From Cellvibrio sp. UBA7661 (GTDB taxonomy: Bacteria; Pseudomonadota; Gammaproteobacteria; Pseudomonadales; Cellvibrionaceae), in assembly GCA_002483365.1 (NCBI GenBank), contig DLHT01000006.1:493524-557523 (forward strand): DNA of 64,000 bases, given 5' to 3'. Below are positions 9,042 to 19,619 of this stretch, in pieces (position 1 is the first letter of the stretch; each line of letters begins with the position of its first letter). The notes below the pieces were generated by a model. The model was not told the origin of the DNA and searched no databases. It saw only the letters and a program-made list of their open reading frames with translations. The position numbers were made by a program, and so were the translations under genes.

Positions 9042-9186
9042 TTTGTAGATTAATTACAGGATCAACCGGTCATCCGGCATGGGCAGTTCAGCAGGGACAC
9101 GCGCAACAATAACAACAAACATCTATCACCGACCATAAAGCGCTTGCGCTTGCGCGTGTTGATGTACGACAGGTACGGATAGGAAT

Positions 9187-9729
9187 ATGTCAGAACCACA
9201 GGCCGCCTTTCAGGCTTTGCTTACGTTGGCACAGCGCAGCCGCGCTGCTGCACGCGGTCTGCCAGCACAGGCGGATATACGCCCCCATTGGAGCGGTATT
9301 GGCTTTTCGCTCATGGGCAATTATTTCGTAGCGCCTATTGGAGAAGTATCCGAGATGCTGGAAGTACCCAACCACACCCACTTGCCCGGTGTACAGCCTT
9401 GGGTGAAAGGTGTCGCTAACGTCCGCGGTCGGTTACTTCCGCTGTTTGATCTTGCGATGTTTTTTGGCGATCGCCTCACCGGTACCCGCAAACACCGCCG
9501 GGTATTGATCCTTGAAACCGAAACCTTGTACTCAGGCCTGATCGTCGATCAGGTTTTCGGTATGCAACATTTTCCCATGGATGAATACAGCGAACAGGCA
9601 GGAGCCGTAGCAAGCAATATTTTGCCATTTGTCACCGGTAGTTACCCACAGGGAAGCGAGCGCTGGTCACTGTTCCGACCGGCACTATTGGCAGAAGATC
9701 CACGTTTTACCAATGCGGCAAAAACCTAG
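9187..9729 (+). CDS. pilI: CheW-like adaptor PilI
   Basis: This CheW-domain coupling protein of 180 residues links the receptor PilJ to the kinase ChpA. Conserved features are FVAPIGEVSEMLEVP, the HLPGVQPWVKGVANVRGR segment that contacts receptor and kinase, and LILETETLYSGLIVDQV. A TAGGAA site precedes the ATG. It sits between pilH and pilJ in the standard order. Confidence 0.95.
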   Translation: MSEPQAAFQALLTLAQRSRAAARGLPAQADIRPHWSGIGFSLMGNYFVAPIGEVSEMLEVPNHTHLPGVQPWVKGVANVRGRLLPLFDLAMFFGDRLTGTRKHRRVLILETETLYSGLIVDQVFGMQHFPMDEYSEQAGAVASNILPFVTGSYPQGSERWSLFRPALLAEDPRFTNAAKT

Positions 9730-9838
9730 TTGAACAAAGCCCGATCACGGGCAGTGAGAGTCAAACGCACGCTTTCTGCATAACGCAAAAGCGCAGTGGA
9801 AGAAAAAATAAAACCGAACGCTGGTTAGGAGTGCTTAG

Positions 9839-12007
9839 ATGAAAACTGATTCAAAGATTGCCACCTTCAAGGCAAAACCGACGACGATCTTTTTCGCGGT
9901 CTTGCTGGTGGTTTCGTTTGTGGCTGCCCTGGTACTGCTCTACCTGATCAACCAGGGCAAAAGCAATGACCAACGCTACCTGCAACAAGCGGGCGACTTG
10001 CGTGCGCAAGCCTATCGCTTGACCTCGTTGTCACGCGATGCCACATCCGGTGATGAAGCTGCCTTCGGTGAGCTGACCAGCGTGGTAGAAAGCATGGGTA
10101 GCACCTGGGATATGTTGCGCGCGAGCGATGAACGCACCCGCGAAACACTGAGTGCCGAGTTCGATAACTTTGGCGCTATCTGGAACCGTGTAAAAACCAA
10201 CGCCCAAGCCATTGCGACTAACAAAGACCTGATTGTATCGCTCAATAATGTCGGTAAAACCCTGAACGACAACCTGCCTACCTTGCAGACTGAGCACAAC
10301 AACATCGTGGATATCCTGCTCGAATCCGGCGCTCCTGCCGATCAGGCGATCCAAGCCCAGCTGCTCTCATGGCGCGCTGAGCGTATCGGTCGTAACGTGG
10401 ACAAGATGCTGCGCGGTGACACCGACTCAGGTGATGCAGCAGACCAGTTTAACCGCGACGCCAACTTCTATGCCCGTGTACTTACCGCGATGAAAGATGG
10501 CGATCCAGCCCTGCGTATTACCCGTGTATCCGATTCACAAGCGCGCGCGAGCCTTGAGCAAATTACCCAACTATTCGAAGGCGTAAATAAATCAATCCAG
10601 GAGATGGTGGAAGGTTCTACTACTCTGACCCGCGCCCGTCAGGCATCTGACGCACTCTTGAATGATACCCCGCAGCTTTTGCAGGGCTTGGCCACTATTG
10701 CCGATAAAATTTCCACCAAAGAGCACCCGATTATCAACAACGCGACTCTTATTGGCCTTGCGGGTATTACGCTGGTATCGCTCTTCGTATTAGGCTTTAA
10801 CCAATACATGGGCGCACGTCGCCGCGCGGACGAAACCGCCGAAACCAACGAACGTAACCAGACGGCGATTTTGCGTCTGCTCGACGAACTGGCCGACCTC
10901 GCGGACGGTGACCTGACCACTACCGCGACCGTAACCGAGGACTTTACCGGTGCGATTGCGGACTCTATTAACTTCACCATCGACCAGCTGCGTATTCTGG
11001 TAGCACGCATTAACGAAACCGCGGTAAACGTATCGGCGGCGGCGCAAGAGACCCAGCAAACTGCATTACACCTTGCCGAAGCTTCTGAACACCAGGCGCA
11101 AGAAATCGCCGGTGCATCTGCCGCGGTAAACGAAATGGCGGTCACCATTGACCAGGTATCTGCAAACGCCGCCGAATCGGCAGCGGTAGCGGAGCGCGCG
11201 GTATCCATCGCGGGCAACGGCGCGAAAGTGGTACAGAACACTATCCACGGCATGGATACCATCCGTGAGCAGATCCAGGACACCTCCAAACGTATTAAAC
11301 GCCTCGGTGAATCGTCACAAGAGATTGGTGACATCGTTAGCTTGATTAACGACATTGCGGACCAAACCAACATCCTCGCACTTAACGCGGCAATTCAAGC
11401 ATCGATGGCCGGTGACGCGGGCCGCGGCTTTGCGGTGGTAGCGGACGAAGTTCAACGCCTTGCGGAACGTTCCGCAGCAGCAACCAAACAGATCGAAGCG
11501 CTGGTAAAAACCATTCAGAACGATACCAACGAAGCGGTAATCTCGATGGAGCAAACCACCTCTGAAGTGGTGCGCGGTGCGCGCCTCGCACAGGATGCGG
11601 GTGTGGCACTGGAAGAAATTGAAAACGTATCGTCAAGCTTGGCGGAATTGATCCAGAACATTTCTAACGCCGCGCGCCAACAGGCATCGTCGGCGGGTCA
11701 CATCTCCAACACGATGAATGTTATTCAAGAGATTACTACCCAAACCTCTGCCGGTACCTCTGCTACCGCCCAGTCGATTGGTAACCTCGCCGAAATGGCC
11801 CTCGATCTGCGTGAATCCGTAGCTGGTTTCAAACTGCCAGAAGAGGATATGTCTGAAGGTCGCGCCAATGCAGCACGCAAAGCCATGGCCAGCACGCCGG
11901 CAATGGACTTTGAAAACAGCTCCTATGACAACAGCACTGACGTTATCGATCTGGACGACGAGCTGTTGCCCGATGACGACATCTTTGCTAACACATCAAA
12001 AGCCTGA
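9839..12007 (+). CDS. pilJ: Methyl-accepting chemotaxis protein PilJ
   Basis: This is the inner-membrane receptor of the Pil-Chp system, which in Pseudomonas responds to pilin/surface contact. Its 722 residues comprise TM1 near 17-38, a helical periplasmic PilJ domain with internal repeats to about 300, TM2 near 303-325, a HAMP-type linker and a cytoplasmic coiled-coil signalling domain. The hairpin tip contains the PilJ-type sequence ILALNAAIQASMAGDAG rather than the usual NAAVEAARAGE of other receptors. TTAGGAG lies 7 bases before the ATG. An acidic C-terminal tail follows the signalling domain. Confidence 0.96.
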   Translation: MKTDSKIATFKAKPTTIFFAVLLVVSFVAALVLLYLINQGKSNDQRYLQQAGDLRAQAYRLTSLSRDATSGDEAAFGELTSVVESMGSTWDMLRASDERTRETLSAEFDNFGAIWNRVKTNAQAIATNKDLIVSLNNVGKTLNDNLPTLQTEHNNIVDILLESGAPADQAIQAQLLSWRAERIGRNVDKMLRGDTDSGDAADQFNRDANFYARVLTAMKDGDPALRITRVSDSQARASLEQITQLFEGVNKSIQEMVEGSTTLTRARQASDALLNDTPQLLQGLATIADKISTKEHPIINNATLIGLAGITLVSLFVLGFNQYMGARRRADETAETNERNQTAILRLLDELADLADGDLTTTATVTEDFTGAIADSINFTIDQLRILVARINETAVNVSAAAQETQQTALHLAEASEHQAQEIAGASAAVNEMAVTIDQVSANAAESAAVAERAVSIAGNGAKVVQNTIHGMDTIREQIQDTSKRIKRLGESSQEIGDIVSLINDIADQTNILALNAAIQASMAGDAGRGFAVVADEVQRLAERSAAATKQIEALVKTIQNDTNEAVISMEQTTSEVVRGARLAQDAGVALEEIENVSSSLAELIQNISNAARQQASSAGHISNTMNVIQEITTQTSAGTSATAQSIGNLAEMALDLRESVAGFKLPEEDMSEGRANAARKAMASTPAMDFENSSYDNSTDVIDLDDELLPDDDIFANTSKA

Positions 12008-12062
12008 TAAGCCAGTGATGCCAGCACCGCTGGCATCACTGCTTACGATGTAAATAGTACCT

Positions 12063-12920
12063 ATGGCCTGGTCACTGCGAACACTACCTACACTCACCGA
12101 AGACCAGATGCTCCAATGGGGCAAGCTGCTGGAAGAGCGCACGGGTATCCAACTGGTTTTTCAACAGAAGGCCTGGTTGGAATCGCAGATGAATTCGCGT
12201 ATGCGCGACCAAGGCTATGAAGACTACGATGCCTATTTCAATTTCATATCCAGTGAAACGATTGAAGCCAAACTCGAATGGTCGCGCCTGATTGATCGTA
12301 TCGCTGTTAAGGAAACCAGCTTTTTCCGTCACCGCGAATCGATTGAGTATGTGCGCAATTATTTACAACAAAAAATAAACAACCATGCACTAAATACCAG
12401 CTTTGATATCTGGAGTTTGGGTTGTGCGACAGGGGAAGAAGCCTATTCCCTGGCGATGGTAGTCAATGATTGTTTTGAGTTGGCAGCGATCAATCCCTAC
12501 TACGGGATTACCGCAATGGATATCAGCTCATCAGCACTGGCGACTGGCCGTAAAGGCCGTTACAGCAAGCGCCGGGTAGAACAGGTTAAGCCGGATGAAG
12601 TAAAGCGTTACCTGCAAGTCTGTACCGATGGCAGTTACGAGGTAGTGAGCAAGCTGCGCGACCGCGTGTGTTTTACCCATGCCAATATCATCCATGCACG
12701 CCAGCTACCGCAGGTCAGTGTGGATGTGATTTTCTGCCAAAACTTGTTGGTGTACTTCCGGCGCTGGTTGCGTCGCGACGTGTTGAATGCCTTGGCCGAG
12801 CGCCTGAAACCAGGCGGGTTATTGATTGTTGGTCTGGGTGAAGTGGTGGATTGGGAACACCCGAAAATGCAGCGCACTGGCGATGATCAAGTGCAGGCTT
12901 ACGTTCGTGAAGAACGATAA
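12063..12920 (+). CDS. pilK: CheR-type protein-glutamate methyltransferase PilK
   Basis: It is predicted to methylate glutamates on PilJ with S-adenosylmethionine. The 285-residue protein has an N-terminal helical domain and a Rossmann methyltransferase domain with IWSLGCATGEEAYSLAM as the SAM-binding loop, ITAMDISSSALATGR, and VIFCQNLLVYF as motif post II. The receptor-binding RxxxRxxxxFFRHRES region is present (KETSFFRHRE). It lies between pilJ and chpA. No strong ribosome binding site precedes the ATG. Confidence 0.93.
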   Translation: MAWSLRTLPTLTEDQMLQWGKLLEERTGIQLVFQQKAWLESQMNSRMRDQGYEDYDAYFNFISSETIEAKLEWSRLIDRIAVKETSFFRHRESIEYVRNYLQQKINNHALNTSFDIWSLGCATGEEAYSLAMVVNDCFELAAINPYYGITAMDISSSALATGRKGRYSKRRVEQVKPDEVKRYLQVCTDGSYEVVSKLRDRVCFTHANIIHARQLPQVSVDVIFCQNLLVYFRRWLRRDVLNALAERLKPGGLLIVGLGEVVDWEHPKMQRTGDDQVQAYVREER

Positions 12921-12949
12921 CAACGAGAACACATAGAGGAACGTTCTGC

Positions 12950-15900
12950 ATGGCAGATAATCGCAATTTTGCCGCGTTGGATTGGTTGATCCATGAGATC
13001 AGTGAGACGCTGAAAGAAGCGCGCCAAGCCCTCGAAAGCTATGTTGAAAATCCCAAAGATGCCACCCGCATCCGCTTTTGCCTGACCCATATCCATCAGG
13101 TTCACGGTAGCCTGCAGATGGTGGAGTTCTATGGCGCAGCCATGCTCGCCAGCGAAATGGAACAACTCACCCAGGCAATGGTGGCCGGTACAGTTGCCAA
13201 CAGCAACGAAGCACAAGAAGTGCTGATGCGCGCCATCCTGCAATTCCCGCTCTACCTTGAACAAGTAAAATCCAGCCGCAAAGACAATCCGTTAGTGGTG
13301 CTGCCGCTTCTGAATGATTTGCGCGCAGTCCGCGGCGAAAGCTTGCTGACCGATACCAAACTCTTCGTCCCCAACCTGACCCCTGCTAAAAAAGTCAGCG
13401 GTGCGCGCTTGCCCGTTACCCAGGACAACGTGCAGTTCCAGGCGATGGTGCTCAAACTGCGCCAGATGTACCAGTACGCCGCCTCGGGTTTTATTCGCGG
13501 CGTCAATCCGGAAGAAAACCTTGCCTACCTGCAGAAAGCCTTTTCGCGCCTGCAAAAATTAACGCATGGCACCGCGCGTTTTGCACTCTGGGACATATCG
13601 CTCGCGCTGGTTGAAGCGATTGAAATCGATGCGATTGAAATCAGCGTTGCAGTGAAAAACTTGCTGCGCCAGCTCGATAAAGAAATCAAAGTGCTCGCCG
13701 TGCACGGTATCAAAGCACTCAACAGTTTCACCAACGATGAGCTGATTAAAAACCTGCTCTACTACGTCGCTCGCGCCGGTAAACACGCCCCTGGTTTCCC
13801 GCCCAACTCCCAGTTGCAACGGGTATACGAGACTTACCAGCTGGAAGAAGCCCTGCTGGAAGGCAAAGAAGGCGGCGAAGACACTGAAAATATGCTCTCG
13901 GTGCCTGATGCCGAAGCCATGCGCTCCGTCGTGGGCGCACTCAAAGAAGAATTGGCGCTGATCAAAAGCAGCCTGGATATCTGCCTTGCCGGTGGCGACA
14001 CCCATGCCGCGCTGGGCGATGCTTTGCCTATCGTCAAACGGGTTGCCGATACCATGGCCGTACTTGGCCTGGGCGATCTGCGCAAGCGCATTCTTGAACA
14101 GGGTGCCGCACTGGATCTGGTGGTTGAATCCAACAGCCAACTGACTGATGACCAACTGTTGGCGATTGCCAGCCAGTTGATTTCGATTGAAAACGCGCTC
14201 GATGGTCTGAGCGAAACCGGTAGTGTCGATACCGGTAACAGCGATGACTCCGACATTACCTTAAGCCGCGCCAAAGAATCGGTGCTGCGCGAATCGCGCA
14301 ATGGTCTTGAACATGCCAAAGACGCGATCATTGAATACATCGCCTCCCAGTGGAACCGCCAGCATCTGCAAACCGTGCCCACTACCCTGCGCGAGATCCG
14401 TGGCGGCCTGGACATCATCCCGCTGCCGCGCCCGGCACGTATTCTGGGTGCCTGCGCCCGTTTTATCGAAGAGCAGCTACTTGAACAGGAAGCGACACCC
14501 CAGTGGTCTACGCTGGATACCCTCGCCGATGCGATTACCAGCGTTGAGTATTATCTGGAACGTCTGAGCAGCGGCGGGCGCAAAGAAGAAAATGACCTGC
14601 TGCTGAGCGTTGCAGAAGACAGCGTAGCCAGCCTCGGCTATGCCGTGGCTAAAACGACTAAATCGGAACCTGCTGCTGCACTTGAACCAAGCGCAGCAGC
14701 ATATGCTGACGATCACAGTCAGATGGCTGAAAGCAGTGATGATGAAGCGGAATTGGCCGCCGCTTATGGCAGTGCCAGCGTTGCCACAGATGACGAAGGT
14801 GCAAGCACCGAAGAATCCGGCCAACTGGAAGCTATCTACGCCCAGGCTGTACCGGAACACACATCCGGGGATCATCTCGTTGAAGATGGCAGTGCTGAAG
14901 AATCCCTACCTGTCCTTGATGTAATTGAGGATGCAGAAGACGAACCTGAAACAGCGGTTGAGATCGCTGCCAGCTCATCAGAGCCCGATTTAATCGCCAC
15001 CAATAACGCACCGGTTATCCAGCGCGATAATGAAGACATCGACGATGAAATCATCGAAATTTTCATCGAAGAAGCGTCAGAAACCACTGAAACGATCGCC
15101 GAATATTTCCCCCGTTGGGCGCAGAATTTTGATAACACCGAGGCACTCACCGAATTCCGCCGCGCTTTCCATACCCTGAAAGGCAGCGGCCGCATGGTAG
15201 GTGCCAACGAGATTGGCGAACTGGCGTGGTCGATTGAAAACATGCTCAACCGCGTGCTTGACCACACCATTATCGCCAGTGCTGTGCACGTGCATATCAT
15301 TGAAAAAGTACGTCAGTTGCTACCCGGGATGATCGCTGCCTTCCGCGACAACCAGCCTTACGCCCACGCCGATTTAGCCGAACGCTATCGCGAACAAGCT
15401 CACTCACTTGCTCAAGGTATTACACCGGAAACGCTGCTCGAAGAAATGGGCGATAGTCCAGCATCCGTGCCAGAACCGGATTCTATTGATGAGCATCCGC
15501 TGGAATTGGCTGATGAAGCCTTGGAAAGAGAGGAAGAAGCCGAATTCGCGCTGGAAGAAGACGCGGCCATCATCCTTGAAAACATCGCGGATGAGTACAG
15601 CGATGCCAATAATCAACACGACGAAATCGAACTGGCTGACTTGCCTTTGGCCAGTGTTGAGGATATCGATGTCAGCAACAGTGAAGATGAGCTGATTGAT
15701 TTTGATGGCGACGAGGAACTGGCACCACCCGTTACGCTGGAAGACCAGGTCGAACTGGTGGATGAAGATGAAGCCGCCCTTGATGAGCACGATATTGCCC
15801 AGCTCACCCAAGCCTACAGCGAATACCAGACCGCCAACTTCAATTATCAGGAAGCCGGCGACGAGGATATGGACGACCCTGATGCCCAGTTATGGGACAT

Positions 15901-18900
15901 CTTCGGCGCAGAAGCCCTCACCCACCTGCAAGTGGTTGAAGAATATATAGCCCGGATGGAAGCGGAAGCGCCGATTTACGAGCCGCCCAGTGAAGGCATG
16001 CAGCGCGCCCTGCACACCCTCAAGGGCAGCGCGCACATGGCAGAAGTCACGCAAGTGGCTGAACTGGCCACGCCGCTGGAGCGTTTTGTTAAGGAGTTAC
16101 GTTCATATCACGTCAATATTAACGACGATATCCTCCAATTACTGCGCGATGCCGTCAGTTACACCCAAACCGCACTGCGTCAGATCGAGGCAGGCCAGCC
16201 AGTTGATATCCCGCGCCTGCATCAATTTATCGCCCGCGTACATGAGCTGCGCGACATACATATTGCCCCGCTGGTCAGCCTGCAAGAGCTGGATGAAAGC
16301 GGAAAACGTCCGGTAGACCCTGAGTTGCTCGCCATTTTCATGGCCGAGGAAATGAACCTGCTGCTGGATGCAGACAAAATTATTGCCGAATGGGCAGCCA
16401 ATCCATCCGATGCGGTACACCTGATTCCGGTCATGGATGAACTGGGCAAACTCACCAAAGCGGCTGCTCACGCCTACTTGCCAGCGATGGCCGAGCTGAG
16501 CGAGAAAATCCACAGCGTGTACGAGATGATCATCGCCGACCAGTTGGCCTGTTCACCGTCGGTATGCGACACCCTCAATCATGTACACGTAGCCCTGCTG
16601 GATATGGTCGATGCCATCGCCGCCGGGCAAAACCTCAACGGTATTCCCGATGCGGTCAACGATGCGCTGGATGACCTGTTAAGCACCGAAGCGGTCACCC
16701 TGAGTGCGCTGATCAATGACCAGATACCGAACCTTGAAAAGACCATCCTTGAATCTCTGCCACTGGTGGATGAGATAGAACTCATCGAGGAAAATGATCT
16801 TCCATTGGTTGAAGCAAGCTTGGAACCTGAAGAACAGCTTGATGAAGAACCTGTTGAGCTGATCGATGAAACCATTGAGCTAATTACCGAACCGGAATTA
16901 GAAGAACCTGTATTTGCAGCAGAAGCAGTAAGTTACGCGCCTGCAGCGCAGACTCCGGAATTAGTTGCAGACGTTGAAGAGGACGATGCCGAGTCCCTTG
17001 CAGACAAAGAAGTTGATGACGATTTTGATCCGGAAATTGTTGAGATTTTCCTCGAAGAAGCCAGCGAATTATTGGAAGAAATCGACGGCTCGCTCAATGA
17101 ATGGCAGGACGATTGGAACAATAGCGACTGTGTAGAACAGCTCAAACGCTCATTGCACACCTTCAAAGGTGGCGCGCGTTTGGCCGGTTTGATGGACTTG
17201 GGCGATCTGTCGCACGACTTTGAAACCATCCTGATTGAGATGGATGAAGATGCCGAACTCGATCAATCCTTCTTCAACCGTTTGCACAGTTATCAGGATC
17301 GTTTGCACTCCGGTGTAGAGCGCGCCCAGGCGCGGATGAACGGAGCCGCTTTTGCAGACACCAAACCGGCTGAGCCGACCGCAGCGCTACCGGTATCAGA
17401 AGAACTACCCGTATTAAATGACAGCTACCTGGTTGAATCCGTCGCACAGGACGATATGCCAAGCAGCGGCGATGAGATTGATGCATCGGCAGAAGACGCC
17501 GACAGCGACCAGATTCCCGCACAGGAAAACAGCTTCCCGGCCTACAACAAGCCGACCATTGTGGTGGACAACACCCGCGAGCTAGCAGGTGGCGATTTCG
17601 ATAGCGGCAGCCCAACCCAAAAACCCAATGTGCTCACCTTTGCGCCCAAAGCCAAACCCGCAGCACCTGTTGTACCGGGCGCTATTCCGGGCACCGAGTA
17701 CGGCGGTGGCCTGCGCTCCGGCAATACCGGCCCTGCGCAAGTGCAGCACTTGGCAGCGCGCCGCAGCGGCCCACAAGAAGTCGTTAAAGTCTCTGCTGAA
17801 TTGCTGGAGGAACTGGTAAACCTCGCCGGTGAAACCTCCATCAGCCGTGGCCGTATGGAGCAGCAAGTCAGCGATCTGGGCGGTGCCATCGAAGAGATGG
17901 ATTCCACCATCCAACGCTTGCAGGAACAGCTGCGCCGCCTCGACATCGAAACCGAAGCGCAGGTGTTGTTCCGTCAGGAGCAGATGGCGCAACACGAAGA
18001 ATTCGACCCGCTGGAGATGGACCGCTACTCACAACTGCAGCAGTTGTCGCGCTCGCTGATCGAATCCGCTTCCGACTTGATGGACTTGAAATACACCCTC
18101 GCGGACAAAACCCGCGATACCGAAACCCTGCTGCTGCAACAGTCGCGCATTAATACCGACTTGCAAGAAGGCCTGATGCGTTCGCGCATGGTGCCCTTCT
18201 CCCGTCTGGTACCGCGTTTGCGCCGGATCGTGCGCCAAGCCGCGTCCGAGCTGGGCAAAGAAGTGGATTTCGAGCTGGATAACGTCGAAGGCGAACTGGA
18301 CCGTACCGTATTGGAGCGCATGGTCGCCCCACTTGAACACATGCTGCGTAACGCAGTGGACCACGGGATTGAAATGCCCGACGAGCGTATCGCTGCCGGT
18401 AAGAATCCGAATGGCCGCATCCTGCTCACCCTTGGCCGTGAAGGCGGCGATGTAATTATCCGCCTGATCGACGATGGCCGCGGTATCAACCTCAAGCGCG
18501 TGCGCGAAAAAGCGGTTGAACGCGGGCTGATGGCGGCCGATGCGCAGCTGGCCGATCAGGATGTAATCCAATTTATCCTGCACGCCGGTTTCAGTACCGC
18601 CGAGAAAGTCACCCAGATTTCCGGCCGCGGTGTGGGCATGGACGTAGTGCACTCCGAGATCAAACAGCTCGGCGGTGCCATGTTTATCGATTCCAACTGG
18701 GGCTCGGGTACCGAATTCACCATTCGCCTGCCGTTTACCGTATCGGTGAACCGCGCCTTGATGGTACAGATTGGCGATGATCTCTACGCCATTCCGCTCA
18801 ACTCGATTGAAGGTATTGTACGCGTCAGCCCATTTGAGCTGGAGCACTATTATCAGGATGACAGCGCCCGTTTCGATTACGCCGGTGAAAACTATCTGGT

Positions 18901-19609
18901 GCGCTACCTCGGCAGCCTGCTCGACTCCAACGCCCAACCGAAGCTCGATGGCCAAATGTTGCCCTTGCCGGTCGTACTGGTGCGCAGTGCCGAACATACC
19001 GTCGCCCTGCAAGTAGACCGTCTGCTCGGCTCGCGCGAGATCGTGGTGAAAACCCTCGGCGCCCAGTTCAGTGCCGTGCGCGGCGTATCCGGCGCAACGG
19101 TAATGGGCGATGGTAGCGTGGTGGTGATTCTGGATCTGCACGCCATGATCCGCGAACAGCTGGCACTCGGTCTGCAAAACGCCATCCAGCTCGACCCGCT
19201 CCGCATCAGTCCGGCTATCGAAGAAGACCTGTCGGAAAAAACCATTATGGTGGTGGACGACTCGGTAACCGTACGCAAGGTAACCGGCCGCTTCCTGGAG
19301 CGCGAAGGCTTCCGCGTGATCTCCGCCAAAGACGGTGTGGAAGCGCTGCAACTGTTACAAGATCATCTGCCCGATGTGATGTTGCTGGACATCGAAATGC
19401 CGCGTATGGACGGCTTTGAAGTAGCCAAAAATATCCGCACCAGCTCGCGCCTGAAAGACTTGCCGATCATCATGATCACCTCGCGTACCGGTGAAAAACA
19501 CCGCGAGCGCGCGTTCAGCCTGGGCGTGAACAAGTACATGGGCAAACCCTATCAGGAAGACTTGCTGCTCACCAATATCCATGAGCTGCTCGGCAAAACT
19601 GTGAAGTAA
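12950..19609 (+). CDS. chpA: Hybrid chemotaxis kinase ChpA with multiple Hpt domains
   Basis: This 2219-residue CheA-like hybrid kinase is the hub of the Pil-Chp system. I see three Hpt domains with intact phosphoacceptor histidines: H741 (FHTLKGSGRM), H1022 (LHTLKGSAHM) and H1403 (LHTFKGGARL). There are also degenerate Hpt-like segments, including HQVHGSLQM near residue 53 and LREIRGGLD near 485. Long Glu/Asp-rich linkers separate them. The C-terminal part has a dimerisation helix pair, the HATPase domain (N1801 in LRNAVDHG, then DDGRG and GRGVGMD), a CheW-like domain and a terminal receiver with D2147 in LLDIEMPRMDG. P. aeruginosa ChpA is about 2470 residues with more phosphotransfer modules, so this version is somewhat reduced. 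An AGAGGAA site precedes the ATG. Confidence 0.97.
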   Translation: MADNRNFAALDWLIHEISETLKEARQALESYVENPKDATRIRFCLTHIHQVHGSLQMVEFYGAAMLASEMEQLTQAMVAGTVANSNEAQEVLMRAILQFPLYLEQVKSSRKDNPLVVLPLLNDLRAVRGESLLTDTKLFVPNLTPAKKVSGARLPVTQDNVQFQAMVLKLRQMYQYAASGFIRGVNPEENLAYLQKAFSRLQKLTHGTARFALWDISLALVEAIEIDAIEISVAVKNLLRQLDKEIKVLAVHGIKALNSFTNDELIKNLLYYVARAGKHAPGFPPNSQLQRVYETYQLEEALLEGKEGGEDTENMLSVPDAEAMRSVVGALKEELALIKSSLDICLAGGDTHAALGDALPIVKRVADTMAVLGLGDLRKRILEQGAALDLVVESNSQLTDDQLLAIASQLISIENALDGLSETGSVDTGNSDDSDITLSRAKESVLRESRNGLEHAKDAIIEYIASQWNRQHLQTVPTTLREIRGGLDIIPLPRPARILGACARFIEEQLLEQEATPQWSTLDTLADAITSVEYYLERLSSGGRKEENDLLLSVAEDSVASLGYAVAKTTKSEPAAALEPSAAAYADDHSQMAESSDDEAELAAAYGSASVATDDEGASTEESGQLEAIYAQAVPEHTSGDHLVEDGSAEESLPVLDVIEDAEDEPETAVEIAASSSEPDLIATNNAPVIQRDNEDIDDEIIEIFIEEASETTETIAEYFPRWAQNFDNTEALTEFRRAFHTLKGSGRMVGANEIGELAWSIENMLNRVLDHTIIASAVHVHIIEKVRQLLPGMIAAFRDNQPYAHADLAERYREQAHSLAQGITPETLLEEMGDSPASVPEPDSIDEHPLELADEALEREEEAEFALEEDAAIILENIADEYSDANNQHDEIELADLPLASVEDIDVSNSEDELIDFDGDEELAPPVTLEDQVELVDEDEAALDEHDIAQLTQAYSEYQTANFNYQEAGDEDMDDPDAQLWDIFGAEALTHLQVVEEYIARMEAEAPIYEPPSEGMQRALHTLKGSAHMAEVTQVAELATPLERFVKELRSYHVNINDDILQLLRDAVSYTQTALRQIEAGQPVDIPRLHQFIARVHELRDIHIAPLVSLQELDESGKRPVDPELLAIFMAEEMNLLLDADKIIAEWAANPSDAVHLIPVMDELGKLTKAAAHAYLPAMAELSEKIHSVYEMIIADQLACSPSVCDTLNHVHVALLDMVDAIAAGQNLNGIPDAVNDALDDLLSTEAVTLSALINDQIPNLEKTILESLPLVDEIELIEENDLPLVEASLEPEEQLDEEPVELIDETIELITEPELEEPVFAAEAVSYAPAAQTPELVADVEEDDAESLADKEVDDDFDPEIVEIFLEEASELLEEIDGSLNEWQDDWNNSDCVEQLKRSLHTFKGGARLAGLMDLGDLSHDFETILIEMDEDAELDQSFFNRLHSYQDRLHSGVERAQARMNGAAFADTKPAEPTAALPVSEELPVLNDSYLVESVAQDDMPSSGDEIDASAEDADSDQIPAQENSFPAYNKPTIVVDNTRELAGGDFDSGSPTQKPNVLTFAPKAKPAAPVVPGAIPGTEYGGGLRSGNTGPAQVQHLAARRSGPQEVVKVSAELLEELVNLAGETSISRGRMEQQVSDLGGAIEEMDSTIQRLQEQLRRLDIETEAQVLFRQEQMAQHEEFDPLEMDRYSQLQQLSRSLIESASDLMDLKYTLADKTRDTETLLLQQSRINTDLQEGLMRSRMVPFSRLVPRLRRIVRQAASELGKEVDFELDNVEGELDRTVLERMVAPLEHMLRNAVDHGIEMPDERIAAGKNPNGRILLTLGREGGDVIIRLIDDGRGINLKRVREKAVERGLMAADAQLADQDVIQFILHAGFSTAEKVTQISGRGVGMDVVHSEIKQLGGAMFIDSNWGSGTEFTIRLPFTVSVNRALMVQIGDDLYAIPLNSIEGIVRVSPFELEHYYQDDSARFDYAGENYLVRYLGSLLDSNAQPKLDGQMLPLPVVLVRSAEHTVALQVDRLLGSREIVVKTLGAQFSAVRGVSGATVMGDGSVVVILDLHAMIREQLALGLQNAIQLDPLRISPAIEEDLSEKTIMVVDDSVTVRKVTGRFLEREGFRVISAKDGVEALQLLQDHLPDVMLLDIEMPRMDGFEVAKNIRTSSRLKDLPIIMITSRTGEKHRERAFSLGVNKYMGKPYQEDLLLTNIHELLGKTVK

Positions 19610-19619
19610 GGCGGCGCTT

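Noticed and set aside
18029..19351. 440-codon open frame on the minus strand within chpA
   Set aside because: It is antisense to the kinase and receiver domains of chpA, has no recognisable motif, and is expected from the codon bias of a GC-rich gene.
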